Assembly (NCBI GenBank): GCA_012799115.1
Contig: JAAZLY010000110.1
Span: 1-12,916 of the forward strand
Source of the DNA: Bacillota bacterium
Lineage (GTDB): Bacteria > Bacillota > Limnochordia > Darwinibacteriales > Darwinibacteriaceae
Length of the DNA stretch: 12,916 bases
Direction: 5' to 3'
Shown: piece by piece, positions 1 to 7,252 of the stretch
Layout: the number at the start of each line of letters is the position of its first letter
Numbering within the stretch: the first letter of the stretch is position 1
The notes under the pieces: generated by a model
Told to the model about the DNA's origin: nothing
What the model saw: only the letters and a program-made list of their open reading frames with translations
The model's database searches: none
Program-made: the position numbers and the translations under genes

Positions 1-89
1 AAAGAATAGCCCCCTCGCAAAGTGTCCGAGATGAGATGTACCGTACCTATCCACAGAGCCCCCAATAGATGACAGGAGTGCCCGACGCA

Positions 90-578
90 ATGGTTGACTT
101 TATCAGGCAAATGTTAGAAGGCTTAGGAGCCGAAGCAACAGTCGTTATCATGTCGATGTTACCAGTAGTAGAACTAAGAGGTGCCATTCCCGTGGGAATG
201 GCCCTTGGATTGACTACCTTTCATTCCACGATCCTGAGCTTCGTAGGCAGCATGATCCCAGTACCTCTTATTCTCTTTGGCATTCGTCCAATCTTTGATC
301 TTCTAAGAAAAACCAGATTATTCAGGGGACTGGTAGATCGCCTAATCAAGAAATCCCTAAACAAAGGAGCAAGGATACAAAAGGCTGGTATACTTGCTCT
401 ATTCATCTTTGTGGCCATACCCCTTCCGGGTACAGGAGTATGGAGTGGAAGCCTCATAGCTTCCCTACTCGATATGCGCTTTAAATACGCCTTCCCAGTC
501 ATCCTGGTTGGGAACCTTATTGCCGGCTTGATTATCATGTCCCTAAGTAGCGGCGCCTTCGCGATCCTAGCGAGCTAG
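90..578 (+). CDS. COG2426 / small multidrug export family membrane protein
   Basis: A 162-residue, very hydrophobic integral membrane protein of the family annotated as putative small multidrug export protein (COG2426, Pfam Sm_multidrug_ex). The two family signatures are visible: MLPVVELRGAIP near residues 23-34 and PLPGTGVWSGSLIA near 111-124. About four or five membrane segments flank a basic cytoplasmic stretch (residues 73-100, rich in Arg and Lys). The export role is a family label with little direct proof. The start at 90 is preferred because AGGAG lies at 74-78, 11 bases upstream. An in-frame ATG at 69 would give 169 residues but has no clear ribosome binding site. It lies 54 bases upstream of the amidohydrolase on the same strand and is probably cotranscribed with it. 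No promoter is visible in bases 1-68. Confidence 0.85.
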   Translation: MVDFIRQMLEGLGAEATVVIMSMLPVVELRGAIPVGMALGLTTFHSTILSFVGSMIPVPLILFGIRPIFDLLRKTRLFRGLVDRLIKKSLNKGARIQKAGILALFIFVAIPLPGTGVWSGSLIASLLDMRFKYAFPVILVGNLIAGLIIMSLSSGAFAILAS

Positions 579-632
579 GACCCCCGCCAGTTTGAACAAC
601 AATACGATCCAAGGCATGGAAAGAGGATGATC

Positions 633-1865
633 ATGAAACGGACAGTTCTTACCAATCTGCAATTACTTGATGGAGTTGCCCACGGGATACTGGCTGATCA
701 GGTTCTCGTTATCGAAAACGATGAAGTTGCTTGGGTAGGACCAAGAGGGGCTTGGGATCAGAAGACAGATCCAAGGGACGAGGTCGTTGACCTACAAGGG
801 ATGTATGTCCTGCCGGGACTCTGGGACATGCATATGCACCTAGACTTTCGCGTTCATGGTCAAGTGGGTCCTTCCATTGCTGAAGACACAATGTTCTCCT
901 ATCGGAGAGCCCTCACCCTCCTTCATTCCGGTGTAACATCCCTGAGTTTGCCAGGATCAGCCAACGGCATTGACTTTGCCCTGCGAGATGGAATAGAGCG
1001 TGGAGATTACATTGGTCCTCGCATCTTGACTGCAGGTGAAGGCATTACATCCACCGGCGGACACGGGTCCATTGATGGCAAGGGTTGTGACGGTCCCTAT
1101 GAATTCCGCCGTGCTGCACGGCAAGTCGTCTCCCGGGGAGCCGACCTTGTTAAGATCATGGTTACAGGTGGAATTATGGGAAGACACGAAGCCTCCGATG
1201 CACCCCAGACCATGCCCGATGAAGTGCAAGCAGTTGTAGAGGTAGCCCACAACTGGGGCAAACACGTCTCGGGTCACATCGCCTCTTCTGAAGCTGCCAT
1301 CATGTGCGCTGAACTGGGAGTCGACACCATCGAACACGGCTACTTTCTAGACGAGAACGCCATCCAAGTCATGAAAAAGTGCGGCTCCGCTTATATCCCA
1401 ACTCTAGGAGTCACCAGTAGTCCAGACTACTGGAAAGAGATCGGTGCGCCAGACTGGGCCGTAGAGAAAGTCAAACGAGCAGCCATCACCCATAAGCGGG
1501 CAGTCGAAATGGCGATGGAAGTCGGTCTTACCATAGCCCTTGGCAGTGACTTACCCACCGCACATGTCAATGGAACCATCGGAATTGTGAACGAAATGGA
1601 AGCCTTGGCCCAACTCGGCGCCTCTCCCGAAACGATCATCCATTGGGCCACCCAAGTCCCTGCCCAGATCTGTGGTCTTGGCCACAAAGTTGGTACCCTC
1701 GAGCAGGGGAAACAGGCAGACCTAATCGCTGTACCCAAGAACCCTTATGAATCCGTAAGCAATCTACGAAATGTCAGCTTTGTGATGGCCAGAGGCACCA
1801 TCGTTCGAGACGACATCACAAGTACCAGACGACCTAGTCTCTTAGCCGGCCACTTCGAAGGTTAG
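633..1865 (+). CDS. Metal-dependent amidohydrolase, imidazolonepropionase/prolidase-like
   Basis: A 410-residue cytoplasmic amidohydrolase-superfamily enzyme. Counting from the alternative ATG at 627, the metal-site pattern is complete. It has H69-x-H71 in DMHMHLD after beta-strand GMYVLPGLWD, a candidate bridging lysine K176 in LVKIMVTGG, H217 in VSGHIASSEA, H237 in TIEHGY, and D308 in LGSDLPT. This arrangement matches the binuclear group containing imidazolonepropionase-like enzymes and Xaa-Pro/Xaa-Arg dipeptidases, so the likely reaction is hydrolysis of a cyclic amide or a dipeptide. The substrate cannot be decided. The C-terminal strand GTLEQGKQADLIAVPKNP is the usual return to the small beta domain. 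The start at 633 is chosen because AAAGAGG (620-626) sits 6 bases upstream. At 627 the ribosome binding site would touch the start codon. It follows the COG2426 gene, probably in the same operon. Confidence 0.9.
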   Translation: MKRTVLTNLQLLDGVAHGILADQVLVIENDEVAWVGPRGAWDQKTDPRDEVVDLQGMYVLPGLWDMHMHLDFRVHGQVGPSIAEDTMFSYRRALTLLHSGVTSLSLPGSANGIDFALRDGIERGDYIGPRILTAGEGITSTGGHGSIDGKGCDGPYEFRRAARQVVSRGADLVKIMVTGGIMGRHEASDAPQTMPDEVQAVVEVAHNWGKHVSGHIASSEAAIMCAELGVDTIEHGYFLDENAIQVMKKCGSAYIPTLGVTSSPDYWKEIGAPDWAVEKVKRAAITHKRAVEMAMEVGLTIALGSDLPTAHVNGTIGIVNEMEALAQLGASPETIIHWATQVPAQICGLGHKVGTLEQGKQADLIAVPKNPYESVSNLRNVSFVMARGTIVRDDITSTRRPSLLAGHFEG

Positions 1866-1929
1866 TTTGCGTATTACGTCATTTTCTCACATTCTCACTT
1901 CATGGTAATTCATACGACGAAAAGCCAAA

Positions 1930-1948
1930 GGAGAATTTGGAAACTCTT
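1930..1948 (+). repeat. Degenerate upstream copy of the 1976-1994 palindrome
   Basis: GGAGAATTTGGAAACTCTT resembles the perfect palindrome downstream, GGAGAATTCCGAATTCTCC. The first eight bases are identical, the GAA after the centre is kept, and a CTC follows. The two copies are 46 bases apart, centre to centre. Paired operator-like sites upstream of one promoter suggest cooperative protein binding, but this copy could be chance similarity. Confidence 0.35.
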
Positions 1949-1975
1949 TGCCATCGGGTTAATCCTCGATGGAGG

Positions 1976-1994
1976 GGAGAATTCCGAATTCTCC
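1976..1994 (+). promoter_or_regulatory. Perfect 19-base inverted repeat, candidate operator (or weak terminator)
   Basis: GGAGAATTCCGAATTCTCC has two 9-base arms around a single central C. The core TTC-C-GAA matches the centre of the published CodY box (AATTTTCWGAAAATT), and 8 of the 14 flanking positions agree. It lies about 50 bases upstream of the expected start of transcription, in front of an operon that ends in a codY-like gene. It is followed by TTTT at 1995-1998, so as RNA it could also fold into a short terminator for the amidohydrolase operon. The one-base spacer gives a poor RNA loop, because 3 central bases at least must stay unpaired, which favours a protein-binding role. Confidence 0.45.
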
Positions 1995-2020
1995 TTTTCG
2001 GTAATTTGGGGGGTGAGTTA

Positions 2021-2029
2021 TGCTATACT
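2021..2029 (+). promoter_or_regulatory. Extended -10 promoter for the aminotransferase-dpp operon
   Basis: TGCTATACT is a TGn-extended -10 element (TATACT at 2024-2029, five of six consensus bases). No good -35 hexamer lies 16-18 bases upstream, where the best stretch is around 2001-2006. This is common for extended -10 promoters and for promoters that need an activator. Transcription would begin near 2036, leaving a leader of about 155 bases before the aminotransferase start. Confidence 0.5.
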
Positions 2030-2033
2030 GATA

Positions 2034-2056
2034 GAGGATAATTTGACGAAATCCTC
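2034..2056 (+). other. Small hairpin at the 5' end of the operon leader
   Basis: GAGGAT (2034-2039) pairs with ATCCTC (2051-2056) across an 11-base loop. It would lie at the extreme 5' end of the transcript started from the promoter at 2021-2029. Such 5' stems can protect mRNA from decay. The stem is only 6 base pairs, so it may be accidental. Confidence 0.25.
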
Positions 2057-2190
2057 ATTTCTTGGGTTCTCTGTAGAGGTGGGAGCACCAGTGCTTGGCC
2101 AAGATACCTAAAGGCTTCCTTGTTCCTGGGCTTATCAATCACACTCGATGTAGACTAAACACTCTAGAAACTGAAAGGAACGATGATGGC

Positions 2191-3414
2191 ATGGTTGTAG
2201 AGAAGATGATTCCGTCTTTCCAAAAAGCCAGCGGAGGGCTTTTTTCTGATGTGGAAAAGGCCGATGTAGGTGATGCCGTTCTCAAGATCAGAGAGCGGGG
2301 CGGTGCCTTGATGGCCTGGGCCGATCCCTTTTACCCCTTACCATCCGTTCCTCCTCATGTTGGACAAGCCATGATCGACTCCATTGAAAGTGGCTTTGCC
2401 AGTCATTATACGGCACCGATTGGAAATCAAGAACTCAAAGTAGAGGTAGCCAAGAAACTAGCCAGAATCAACGGGCTCGAGGTAGATCCAGAAAGGAACA
2501 TCCTCATTACTCCAGGATCCGACGCCGGACTCTTCTTCGCCATGCTACCCTTCATCCATCAAGACGACGAAGTCATGATCATCGATCCGAGCTACCCTAA
2601 CAACTTCCAAAACACCGAGATCCTCGGTGGCAAAGTCGTACGAGTTCCAGTCTATATGGAGGACGGATACCAGTTTAGGATGGAGGAGTTTGAAAAAAGA
2701 CTCTCACCAAAGACAAAGATGATCGTCCTGACCAACCCAAACAACCCAACAACCACTGTCTATCGTAGGGACAAGTTGGTCAGCTTATCAGAGTTTGCTG
2801 TCAAAAACGACTTGATCGTCGTCGTGGATCAAGCCTTTGAACAGCCCTGTTTCGATGATATTGAAATGGTCACCATCGCTAGTCTCCCGGGTATGTGGGA
2901 GCGGACCGTCTCTGTCTTCTCCCTCTCCAAGGGCATGGGGCTCAGTGGTTTACGTGTGGGCTACATCGTTGCCGATGCAGTCATCATTGACAAGATGTTC
3001 GGAACGGCCGTAGCAGTACTTGGAGCCACGAATACGGCGGCCCAAATGGGGGCCATAGCAGCACTACGAGATGACAGCTTTGCAGAACCTTACTTTGAAA
3101 GCTTCGATCGACGCAGGAAAATGGTCTACGATCTGCTCCATGACATTCCAGGCGTCTCCATGCAAATTTCAGAATCAGGCTTTCTCTCCTGGATCAACGT
3201 CTCCGGTCTAGGCACGGGAAGTGAAGTTGCAGCCTATCTCAACCAGGAGGCAATTGTAGCAGTCAACGGCGGCGAAGCCTATGGGCCAGCCGGCAAGGAT
3301 TACATCCGCATCGTCCATGGGGTACTCACGGAAGAAGAACTCCTGGAGGCAACGAAGCGAATTAGGAAGTCCTTACTGAAACTAGCTGAAAGGCGGGGCC
3401 TTACGGCACTGTAA
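2191..3414 (+). CDS. PLP-dependent aminotransferase, class I/II
   Basis: A 407-residue cytoplasmic fold type I aminotransferase, a normal length for the family. From the start at 2191, the visible marks are the GSDAG turn near residue 109, the substrate/PLP motif NPNNPT at 182-187, VVVDQAF near 210-216 whose Asp (about 213) should pair with the PLP ring nitrogen, the Schiff-base lysine K247 in SLSKGMGLSGLRVGY, and R255 after it. It should move an amino group between an amino acid and a 2-oxo acid; specificity is not readable. The frame is open back to a TTG at 2095, but that extension crosses leader palindromes and does not look like this family. ATG 2191 has AAAGGAA at 2174-2180. It is the first gene of the peptide-transport operon, with a 25-base gap to dppB. 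Confidence 0.92.
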   Translation: MVVEKMIPSFQKASGGLFSDVEKADVGDAVLKIRERGGALMAWADPFYPLPSVPPHVGQAMIDSIESGFASHYTAPIGNQELKVEVAKKLARINGLEVDPERNILITPGSDAGLFFAMLPFIHQDDEVMIIDPSYPNNFQNTEILGGKVVRVPVYMEDGYQFRMEEFEKRLSPKTKMIVLTNPNNPTTTVYRRDKLVSLSEFAVKNDLIVVVDQAFEQPCFDDIEMVTIASLPGMWERTVSVFSLSKGMGLSGLRVGYIVADAVIIDKMFGTAVAVLGATNTAAQMGAIAALRDDSFAEPYFESFDRRRKMVYDLLHDIPGVSMQISESGFLSWINVSGLGTGSEVAAYLNQEAIVAVNGGEAYGPAGKDYIRIVHGVLTEEELLEATKRIRKSLLKLAERRGLTAL

Positions 3415-3439
3415 GCATAGTCCCTTTGGAGGTGAAATC

Positions 3440-4411
3440 GTGATTCGATATATCGGCAAAAGACTACTCATGATGGTACCCGTCCTTCTCGGTGTGATCG
3501 TCATCGTATTTACCATTATGTATCTCACCCCTGGTGACCCAGCCAGGATGATGCTTGGAGCTGGTGCGCCAGCCTCGGCGGTGGAGGAACTTAGAGAGAC
3601 CTTGGGCCTGAATGACTCCTATTTCGTACAACTACTCCGTTATATCAAAAACGTAGTGTTTCGTTTCGACCTAGGACAATCCTACGCATCCAATAAACCG
3701 GTGATTAATGAGATTCTAGAACGATTTCCCAAGACAATTCTCCTAGCAACACTAAGCGTGACGATCTCCGTTATTGTGGGAATCTCTATGGGCATTATCT
3801 CGGCCACCAAACAGTATTCCATCTTCGACAAGATCGCAACCAGCATCGCTTTACTTGGAGTCTCCATGCCAACCTTTTGGGCCGGACTGATGGCCGTCAT
3901 TATCTTCTCTGTTCACTTAAGGTGGCTCCCTGCTTCTGGTTCTTATGGATGGGAATATTGGATTCTTCCGTCGCTCACCCTCGGGCTTTCAAGCTCCGCT
4001 ACGATCATGCGCATGACCCGTTCGAGTCTCCTTGAGGTCATTCGGCAGGATTATATCAGGACAGCCCGGGCCAAGGGACAAAATGAGCGGGTGGTCATTA
4101 TCTATCATGCGCTTAAGAACGCGATGATACCTGTAATCACCGTAATCGGAATGCGCTTTGGTGCACTCCTGGGGGGCTCGGTGCTCATTGAATCCGTTTT
4201 TGCCATTTCGGGACTGGGTAAGTTCATCATCGATAGTATCAGTATGAGGGACAATCCAGTGGTCCAGGGTGGAGTACTACTTTTGGCTCTATCCTTTAGT
4301 ATCTGTAATCTCCTGGTCGACATCTTATATGGATTCCTTGACCCAAGGATCAAATCTCAGTACAGCATCTCGAGGAAAAGGGGGTGGAGACGGAATGCTC
4401 AAGCGCAATAA
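3440..4411 (+). CDS. dppB: Dipeptide/oligopeptide ABC transporter permease, DppB type
   Basis: A 323-residue inner-membrane permease of the binding-protein-dependent transport family (BPD_transp_1). The N-terminal helix MIRYIGKRLLMMVPVLLGV is typical of DppB/OppB/GsiC, as is LTPGDPARMMLG at residues 29-40. The cytoplasmic EAA coupling loop that docks on the ATPases is around residues 205-225 (DYIRTARAKGQ then YHALKNA). It ends with the family's LDPRIK-like tail, here FLDPRIKSQY. The start is a GTG with a near-perfect ribosome binding site (GGAGG at 3428-3432, 7 bases upstream). Its last 17 bases overlap the start of dppC, indicating translational coupling. Peptide, nickel and glutathione importers all share this architecture, so the dpp name is provisional. 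Confidence 0.92.
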   Translation: MIRYIGKRLLMMVPVLLGVIVIVFTIMYLTPGDPARMMLGAGAPASAVEELRETLGLNDSYFVQLLRYIKNVVFRFDLGQSYASNKPVINEILERFPKTILLATLSVTISVIVGISMGIISATKQYSIFDKIATSIALLGVSMPTFWAGLMAVIIFSVHLRWLPASGSYGWEYWILPSLTLGLSSSATIMRMTRSSLLEVIRQDYIRTARAKGQNERVVIIYHALKNAMIPVITVIGMRFGALLGGSVLIESVFAISGLGKFIIDSISMRDNPVVQGGVLLLALSFSICNLLVDILYGFLDPRIKSQYSISRKRGWRRNAQAQ

Positions 4412-5261
4412 GAAAACGAAAAAGGGCTTTTGGCATGACGCTTGGTACCGTCTCAGAAAGAACAAAAGTGCCATGTTTGCCCTCTTTATCCTGGGCCTGT
4501 TAGTGATTTGCGCCATCTTTGCAGATTACATTGCTCCTTACCCCTACAGTCTCCAAGACTATAATCATACCTTCGAGTTTCCCAGCAGAAAGCATCTTCT
4601 AGGCACCGACAACTTCGGCCGTGATATCCTGAGCCGAATCATTCACGGCAGTCGCATCTCGCTTCTAGTTGGGTTCTCCTCGATTACAACCGCCATTATC
4701 TTTGGTGGTCTCTTGGGGGCAGTATCGGGATTCTATGGCGGCAAAGTGGATAACGCACTGATGCGTGCCATGGACATTTTAATGGCAATCCCCGGTATGC
4801 TCCTAGCCATCTCACTAGCAGCAGCCCTCAAACCGGGTCTGACCAATCTGGTGATCGCCATTGCCATTGCTGACATTCCAGGCTATGCCCGGGTCGTTCG
4901 GGCCGCTGTGCTTACAATTAAGGAACAAGAGTATATTGAGGCCTCCCAATGTATTGGTGCTTCCGATGGCAGGATCATTTTTAAACACATCCTACCCAAC
5001 TGTCTGGCACCGATCATTGTACAAGCCACATTGGGCATGGCCGGCGCTATCCTCTCTGCCTCGGCACTGAGCTTCTTAGGACTTGGCATTCAGCCTCCCA
5101 CACCAGAATGGGGTTCAATGCTTTCATCCGCCCGACAGTACATCCGCTCCTACTGGCATATGACCGCCTTCCCAGGACTGGCCATTATGATTACGATCTT
5201 TGCCCTAAACATCCTTGGTGATGGCTTGCGTGATGCACTCGATCCTCGGCTGAAGAATTAA
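4395..5261 (+). CDS. dppC: Dipeptide/oligopeptide ABC transporter permease, DppC type
   Basis: A 288-residue partner permease. The N-terminus is basic and cytoplasmic (MLKRNKKTKKGFWHDAW), followed by a membrane helix at about residues 26-46. HLLGTDNFGRDILSR at 67-81 is the DppC/OppC signature. The EAA coupling loop is near 180-200 (YIEASQCIGASDG then IIFKHILPN), and LSFLGLGIQPPTPEWG at 225-240 is the usual loop before the last helices. The frame opens at 4269 within dppB, but ATG 4395 gives the normal family length and follows the purine-rich GGGGTGGAGA (4381-4390). The 17-base overlap with dppB and the 11-base gap to dppD show a tightly coupled transport unit. Confidence 0.93.
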   Translation: MLKRNKKTKKGFWHDAWYRLRKNKSAMFALFILGLLVICAIFADYIAPYPYSLQDYNHTFEFPSRKHLLGTDNFGRDILSRIIHGSRISLLVGFSSITTAIIFGGLLGAVSGFYGGKVDNALMRAMDILMAIPGMLLAISLAAALKPGLTNLVIAIAIADIPGYARVVRAAVLTIKEQEYIEASQCIGASDGRIIFKHILPNCLAPIIVQATLGMAGAILSASALSFLGLGIQPPTPEWGSMLSSARQYIRSYWHMTAFPGLAIMITIFALNILGDGLRDALDPRLKN

Positions 5262-5272
5262 GGAGGCCATTT

Positions 5273-6256
5273 ATGGATAATGTGATTGAAATTAAGGACT
5301 TAAGTATCCAATACGCGACAGATGAGGGTATCGTCAAAGCAGTCAATCATCTCAACCTTCAGCTCGCCAGGGGCGAAACCCTCGGTCTTGTGGGCGAGAC
5401 TGGAGCAGGTAAAACCACCACTGCCTTGGGAATCATGGGACTTATTCCGGATCCTCCCGGAGTGATTACCGGAGGAGAGATCCTCTTTGAAGGAACGGAC
5501 CTCCTTAAGCTCAGCAAACAGAGATTAAGGGCCATTCGGGGCAACAAGATTTCGATGATCTTTCAAGATCCCATGACCTCACTCAACCCTGTTGTCACTG
5601 TAGGCGATCAAATCGCCGAGAGCATTCGTATCCACGAAAAGCTCTCCCGGGCAGAAGCCGCTTTGAAGGCTAAGGACATGTTGGAACTTGTCGGTATCCC
5701 GGGAGATCGCTATGGGGAGTATCCCCACCAGTTCTCGGGAGGAATGAAACAGCGCGTCATTATCGCGATCGCCCTTTCCTGCAATCCAGAAGTGATCTTA
5801 GCCGACGAGCCCACAACAGCTCTGGATGTGACCATCCAGGCCCAAGTACTAGATCTGATTAGCAAGCTCAAAAAGGAAAAGAACACGTCGATGATCTTAA
5901 TTACCCATGACCTTGGGGTTGTCGTGGAGATCTGTGACAAAGTAGCCATCATGTATGCAGGCGAAATTGTAGAGTATGGCTCGTTGGAGCAAATCTATGA
6001 TCAGACTGCTCACCCTTATACGAAGGGACTCTTTGGTTCCATTCCAGATATTGAAGCCAAGACTAGCAGACTGAAACCCATTCCAGGTCTGATGCCTGAC
6101 CCGTCCAATTTGCCTGAAGGGTGTAGCTTTGAGCCCCGCTGTGAACGTTCTTGCCAGCTGTGTAAGGAAGAGAACCCACCACTAATTGAGATCGGAAACG
6201 GACATTTTGTGAAGTGCCATAACTATGGGAAAGTGGGTGAGGGAGAAGATGTCTGA
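5273..6256 (+). CDS. dppD: Dipeptide/oligopeptide ABC transporter ATP-binding protein, DppD type
   Basis: A 327-residue ATPase that powers the importer with DppF. Walker A is GETGAGKTT (41-49), the Q-loop glutamine is Q98 in FQDPMTSLNP, the signature is FSGGMKQR (154-161), Walker B is VILADEP (174-180) and the switch histidine is H212 in ITHDLG. The C-terminal oligopeptide-transporter extension holds C284, C290, C294, C297 and C315. Some DppD/OppD proteins bind a 4Fe-4S cluster through cysteines in this extension, so a cluster is possible here. An excellent ribosome binding site, AGGAGG, lies just before the ATG. Its final bases overlap dppF by 8 bases (ATGTCTGA). Confidence 0.95.
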   Translation: MDNVIEIKDLSIQYATDEGIVKAVNHLNLQLARGETLGLVGETGAGKTTTALGIMGLIPDPPGVITGGEILFEGTDLLKLSKQRLRAIRGNKISMIFQDPMTSLNPVVTVGDQIAESIRIHEKLSRAEAALKAKDMLELVGIPGDRYGEYPHQFSGGMKQRVIIAIALSCNPEVILADEPTTALDVTIQAQVLDLISKLKKEKNTSMILITHDLGVVVEICDKVAIMYAGEIVEYGSLEQIYDQTAHPYTKGLFGSIPDIEAKTSRLKPIPGLMPDPSNLPEGCSFEPRCERSCQLCKEENPPLIEIGNGHFVKCHNYGKVGEGEDV

Positions 6257-7196
6257 ACTACTCAGAGTTGAACACTTGAAAAAATATTTTGATACACCCA
6301 GAGGGCTTCTCCACGCCGTGGACGACGTTTCCTTTTCCATAGAACGCGGCGAAACCTTGGGGGTTGTTGGCGAATCCGGTTGCGGCAAATCTACCCTTGG
6401 CCGCTGTATTGTCCATCTTTTGGAGCCAACGGGCGGAAAGATCTTCTTCAAAGATGAGGACATTACAAATATCCGGGGAGAACGCCTCAAGGAATCCAGA
6501 AAAAGTATGCAGATGATCTTTCAGGACCCCTTTTCTTCCTTGAATCCCAGAATGACAGTGAAGAGTATCATTATGGAGCCTATGATCATCCATAAGTTGC
6601 ATCAGGGAAATGAAGCGGCGCAAGAAAAAGCCGTTTTGGAGATTATGGAAACAGTCGGACTGGCCAAACGTCTGATTGACTCCTACCCCCACGAGCTGGA
6701 TGGGGGACGTCGTCAAAGGATCGGGATTGCCCGGGCCTTGGCCCTAGAACCTGAGTTTATTGTCTGTGATGAGCCTGTGTCGGCCCTTGACGTCTCGATC
6801 CAAGCGCAGATTCTCAATCTGATGCGGGATTTACAGGAAGAGAGAAACCTGACCTATATCTTCATCACCCATGACCTTTCCGTCGTAAAGCACATTTCGG
6901 ACCGGATTTGCGTGATGTATCTAGGTAACATTGTAGAACAATGTCCTGCTGACAAGCTCTTTGCTAGTCAGTTCCATCCTTATACCCAAGCGCTTCTCTC
7001 CGCGATTCCCATCGCCAAGATCAACGCTAAGCGGGAGCGTATCATTCTTAAAGGGGAGATTACATCTCCCATTGACCCTGAACCCGGTTGCCGCTTTGCA
7101 GCGCGCTGTTTGTATACTAAGCCGGAGTGTTTGGAGGTGCAGCCTGATCTAAAAGAAGTGGAAGATGGACATTTAGTGGCATGTCACCTGTATTAG
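6249..7196 (+). CDS. dppF: Dipeptide/oligopeptide ABC transporter ATP-binding protein, DppF type
   Basis: A 315-residue second ATPase of the importer. Walker A is GESGCGKST (41-49), the Q-loop is FQDPFSSLNP, Walker B is IVCDEP (171-176) followed by VSALDVSIQAQ, and the switch histidine is H208 in ITHDLS. The ABC signature is LDGGRRQR instead of the usual LSGGQRQR, with Ser replaced by Asp at about 151. Such DGG variants are familiar in DppF-like proteins of Bacillota. The C-terminal extension also has spaced cysteines (C281, C287, C294, C312). The start at 6249 is preferred: it overlaps the dppD stop in ATGTCTGA, with GAGGGAG upstream. An ATG at 6225 would add eight residues and deepen the overlap. 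Confidence 0.94.
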   Translation: MSELLRVEHLKKYFDTPRGLLHAVDDVSFSIERGETLGVVGESGCGKSTLGRCIVHLLEPTGGKIFFKDEDITNIRGERLKESRKSMQMIFQDPFSSLNPRMTVKSIIMEPMIIHKLHQGNEAAQEKAVLEIMETVGLAKRLIDSYPHELDGGRRQRIGIARALALEPEFIVCDEPVSALDVSIQAQILNLMRDLQEERNLTYIFITHDLSVVKHISDRICVMYLGNIVEQCPADKLFASQFHPYTQALLSAIPIAKINAKRERIILKGEITSPIDPEPGCRFAARCLYTKPECLEVQPDLKEVEDGHLVACHLY

Positions 7197-7197
7197 G

Positions 7198-7224
7198 GTA
7201 AAGCAGCCCGAGACGCTGTTTTAT
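7198..7224 (+). other. Hairpin between dppF and the binding-protein gene
   Basis: AAAGCAGC (7200-7207) pairs with GCTGTTTT (7215-7222) around a 7-base loop, with one G-U pair, and can be extended by two pairs. TTTT is part of the stem rather than a free tail, so it is a weak terminator at best. It could act as a partial terminator or a processing site that lets the binding-protein message accumulate separately from the transporter message. Confidence 0.35.
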
Positions 7225-7252
7225 AAAAAAGGAACTTAAAAGGAGAATGTAG

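Larger units (their letters stand above)
1866..2190 (+). other. Intergenic control region before the aminotransferase operon
   Basis: A 325-base gap between two genes on the same strand. It contains, in order, a degenerate repeat copy (1930-1948), a perfect inverted repeat (1976-1994) followed by TTTT, an extended -10 element (2021-2029), a short hairpin (2034-2056), and further small palindromes such as CTTGGCCAAG (2094-2103). A 69-codon open frame (1902-2111) crosses all of these elements and is not credible as a gene. The region most likely ends transcription from the amidohydrolase operon and starts the aminotransferase-dpp operon. Confidence 0.7.

Noticed and set aside
2060..2110. T-box-like stretch GAGGTGGGAGCACC in the aminotransferase leader
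   Set aside because: Only loosely like the T-box core AGGGTGGNACCGCG; the leader is too short for the specifier stem, and no terminator/antiterminator pair follows.
1902..2111. Open frame of 69 codons between the amidohydrolase and the aminotransferase
   Set aside because: No ribosome binding site, no recognisable motif, and it crosses the palindrome, the promoter and the leader stems.
2095..2190. TTG-initiated N-terminal extension of the aminotransferase
   Set aside because: No ribosome binding site at 2095 (TTG inside the CTTGGCCAAG palindrome); the extra 32 residues do not resemble the family, while ATG 2191 has AAAGGAA.
4269..4394. Extended start of dppC inside dppB
   Set aside because: The extra 42 residues would be a frame-shifted reading of DppB's last helix; ATG 4395 gives the normal length and N-terminus.
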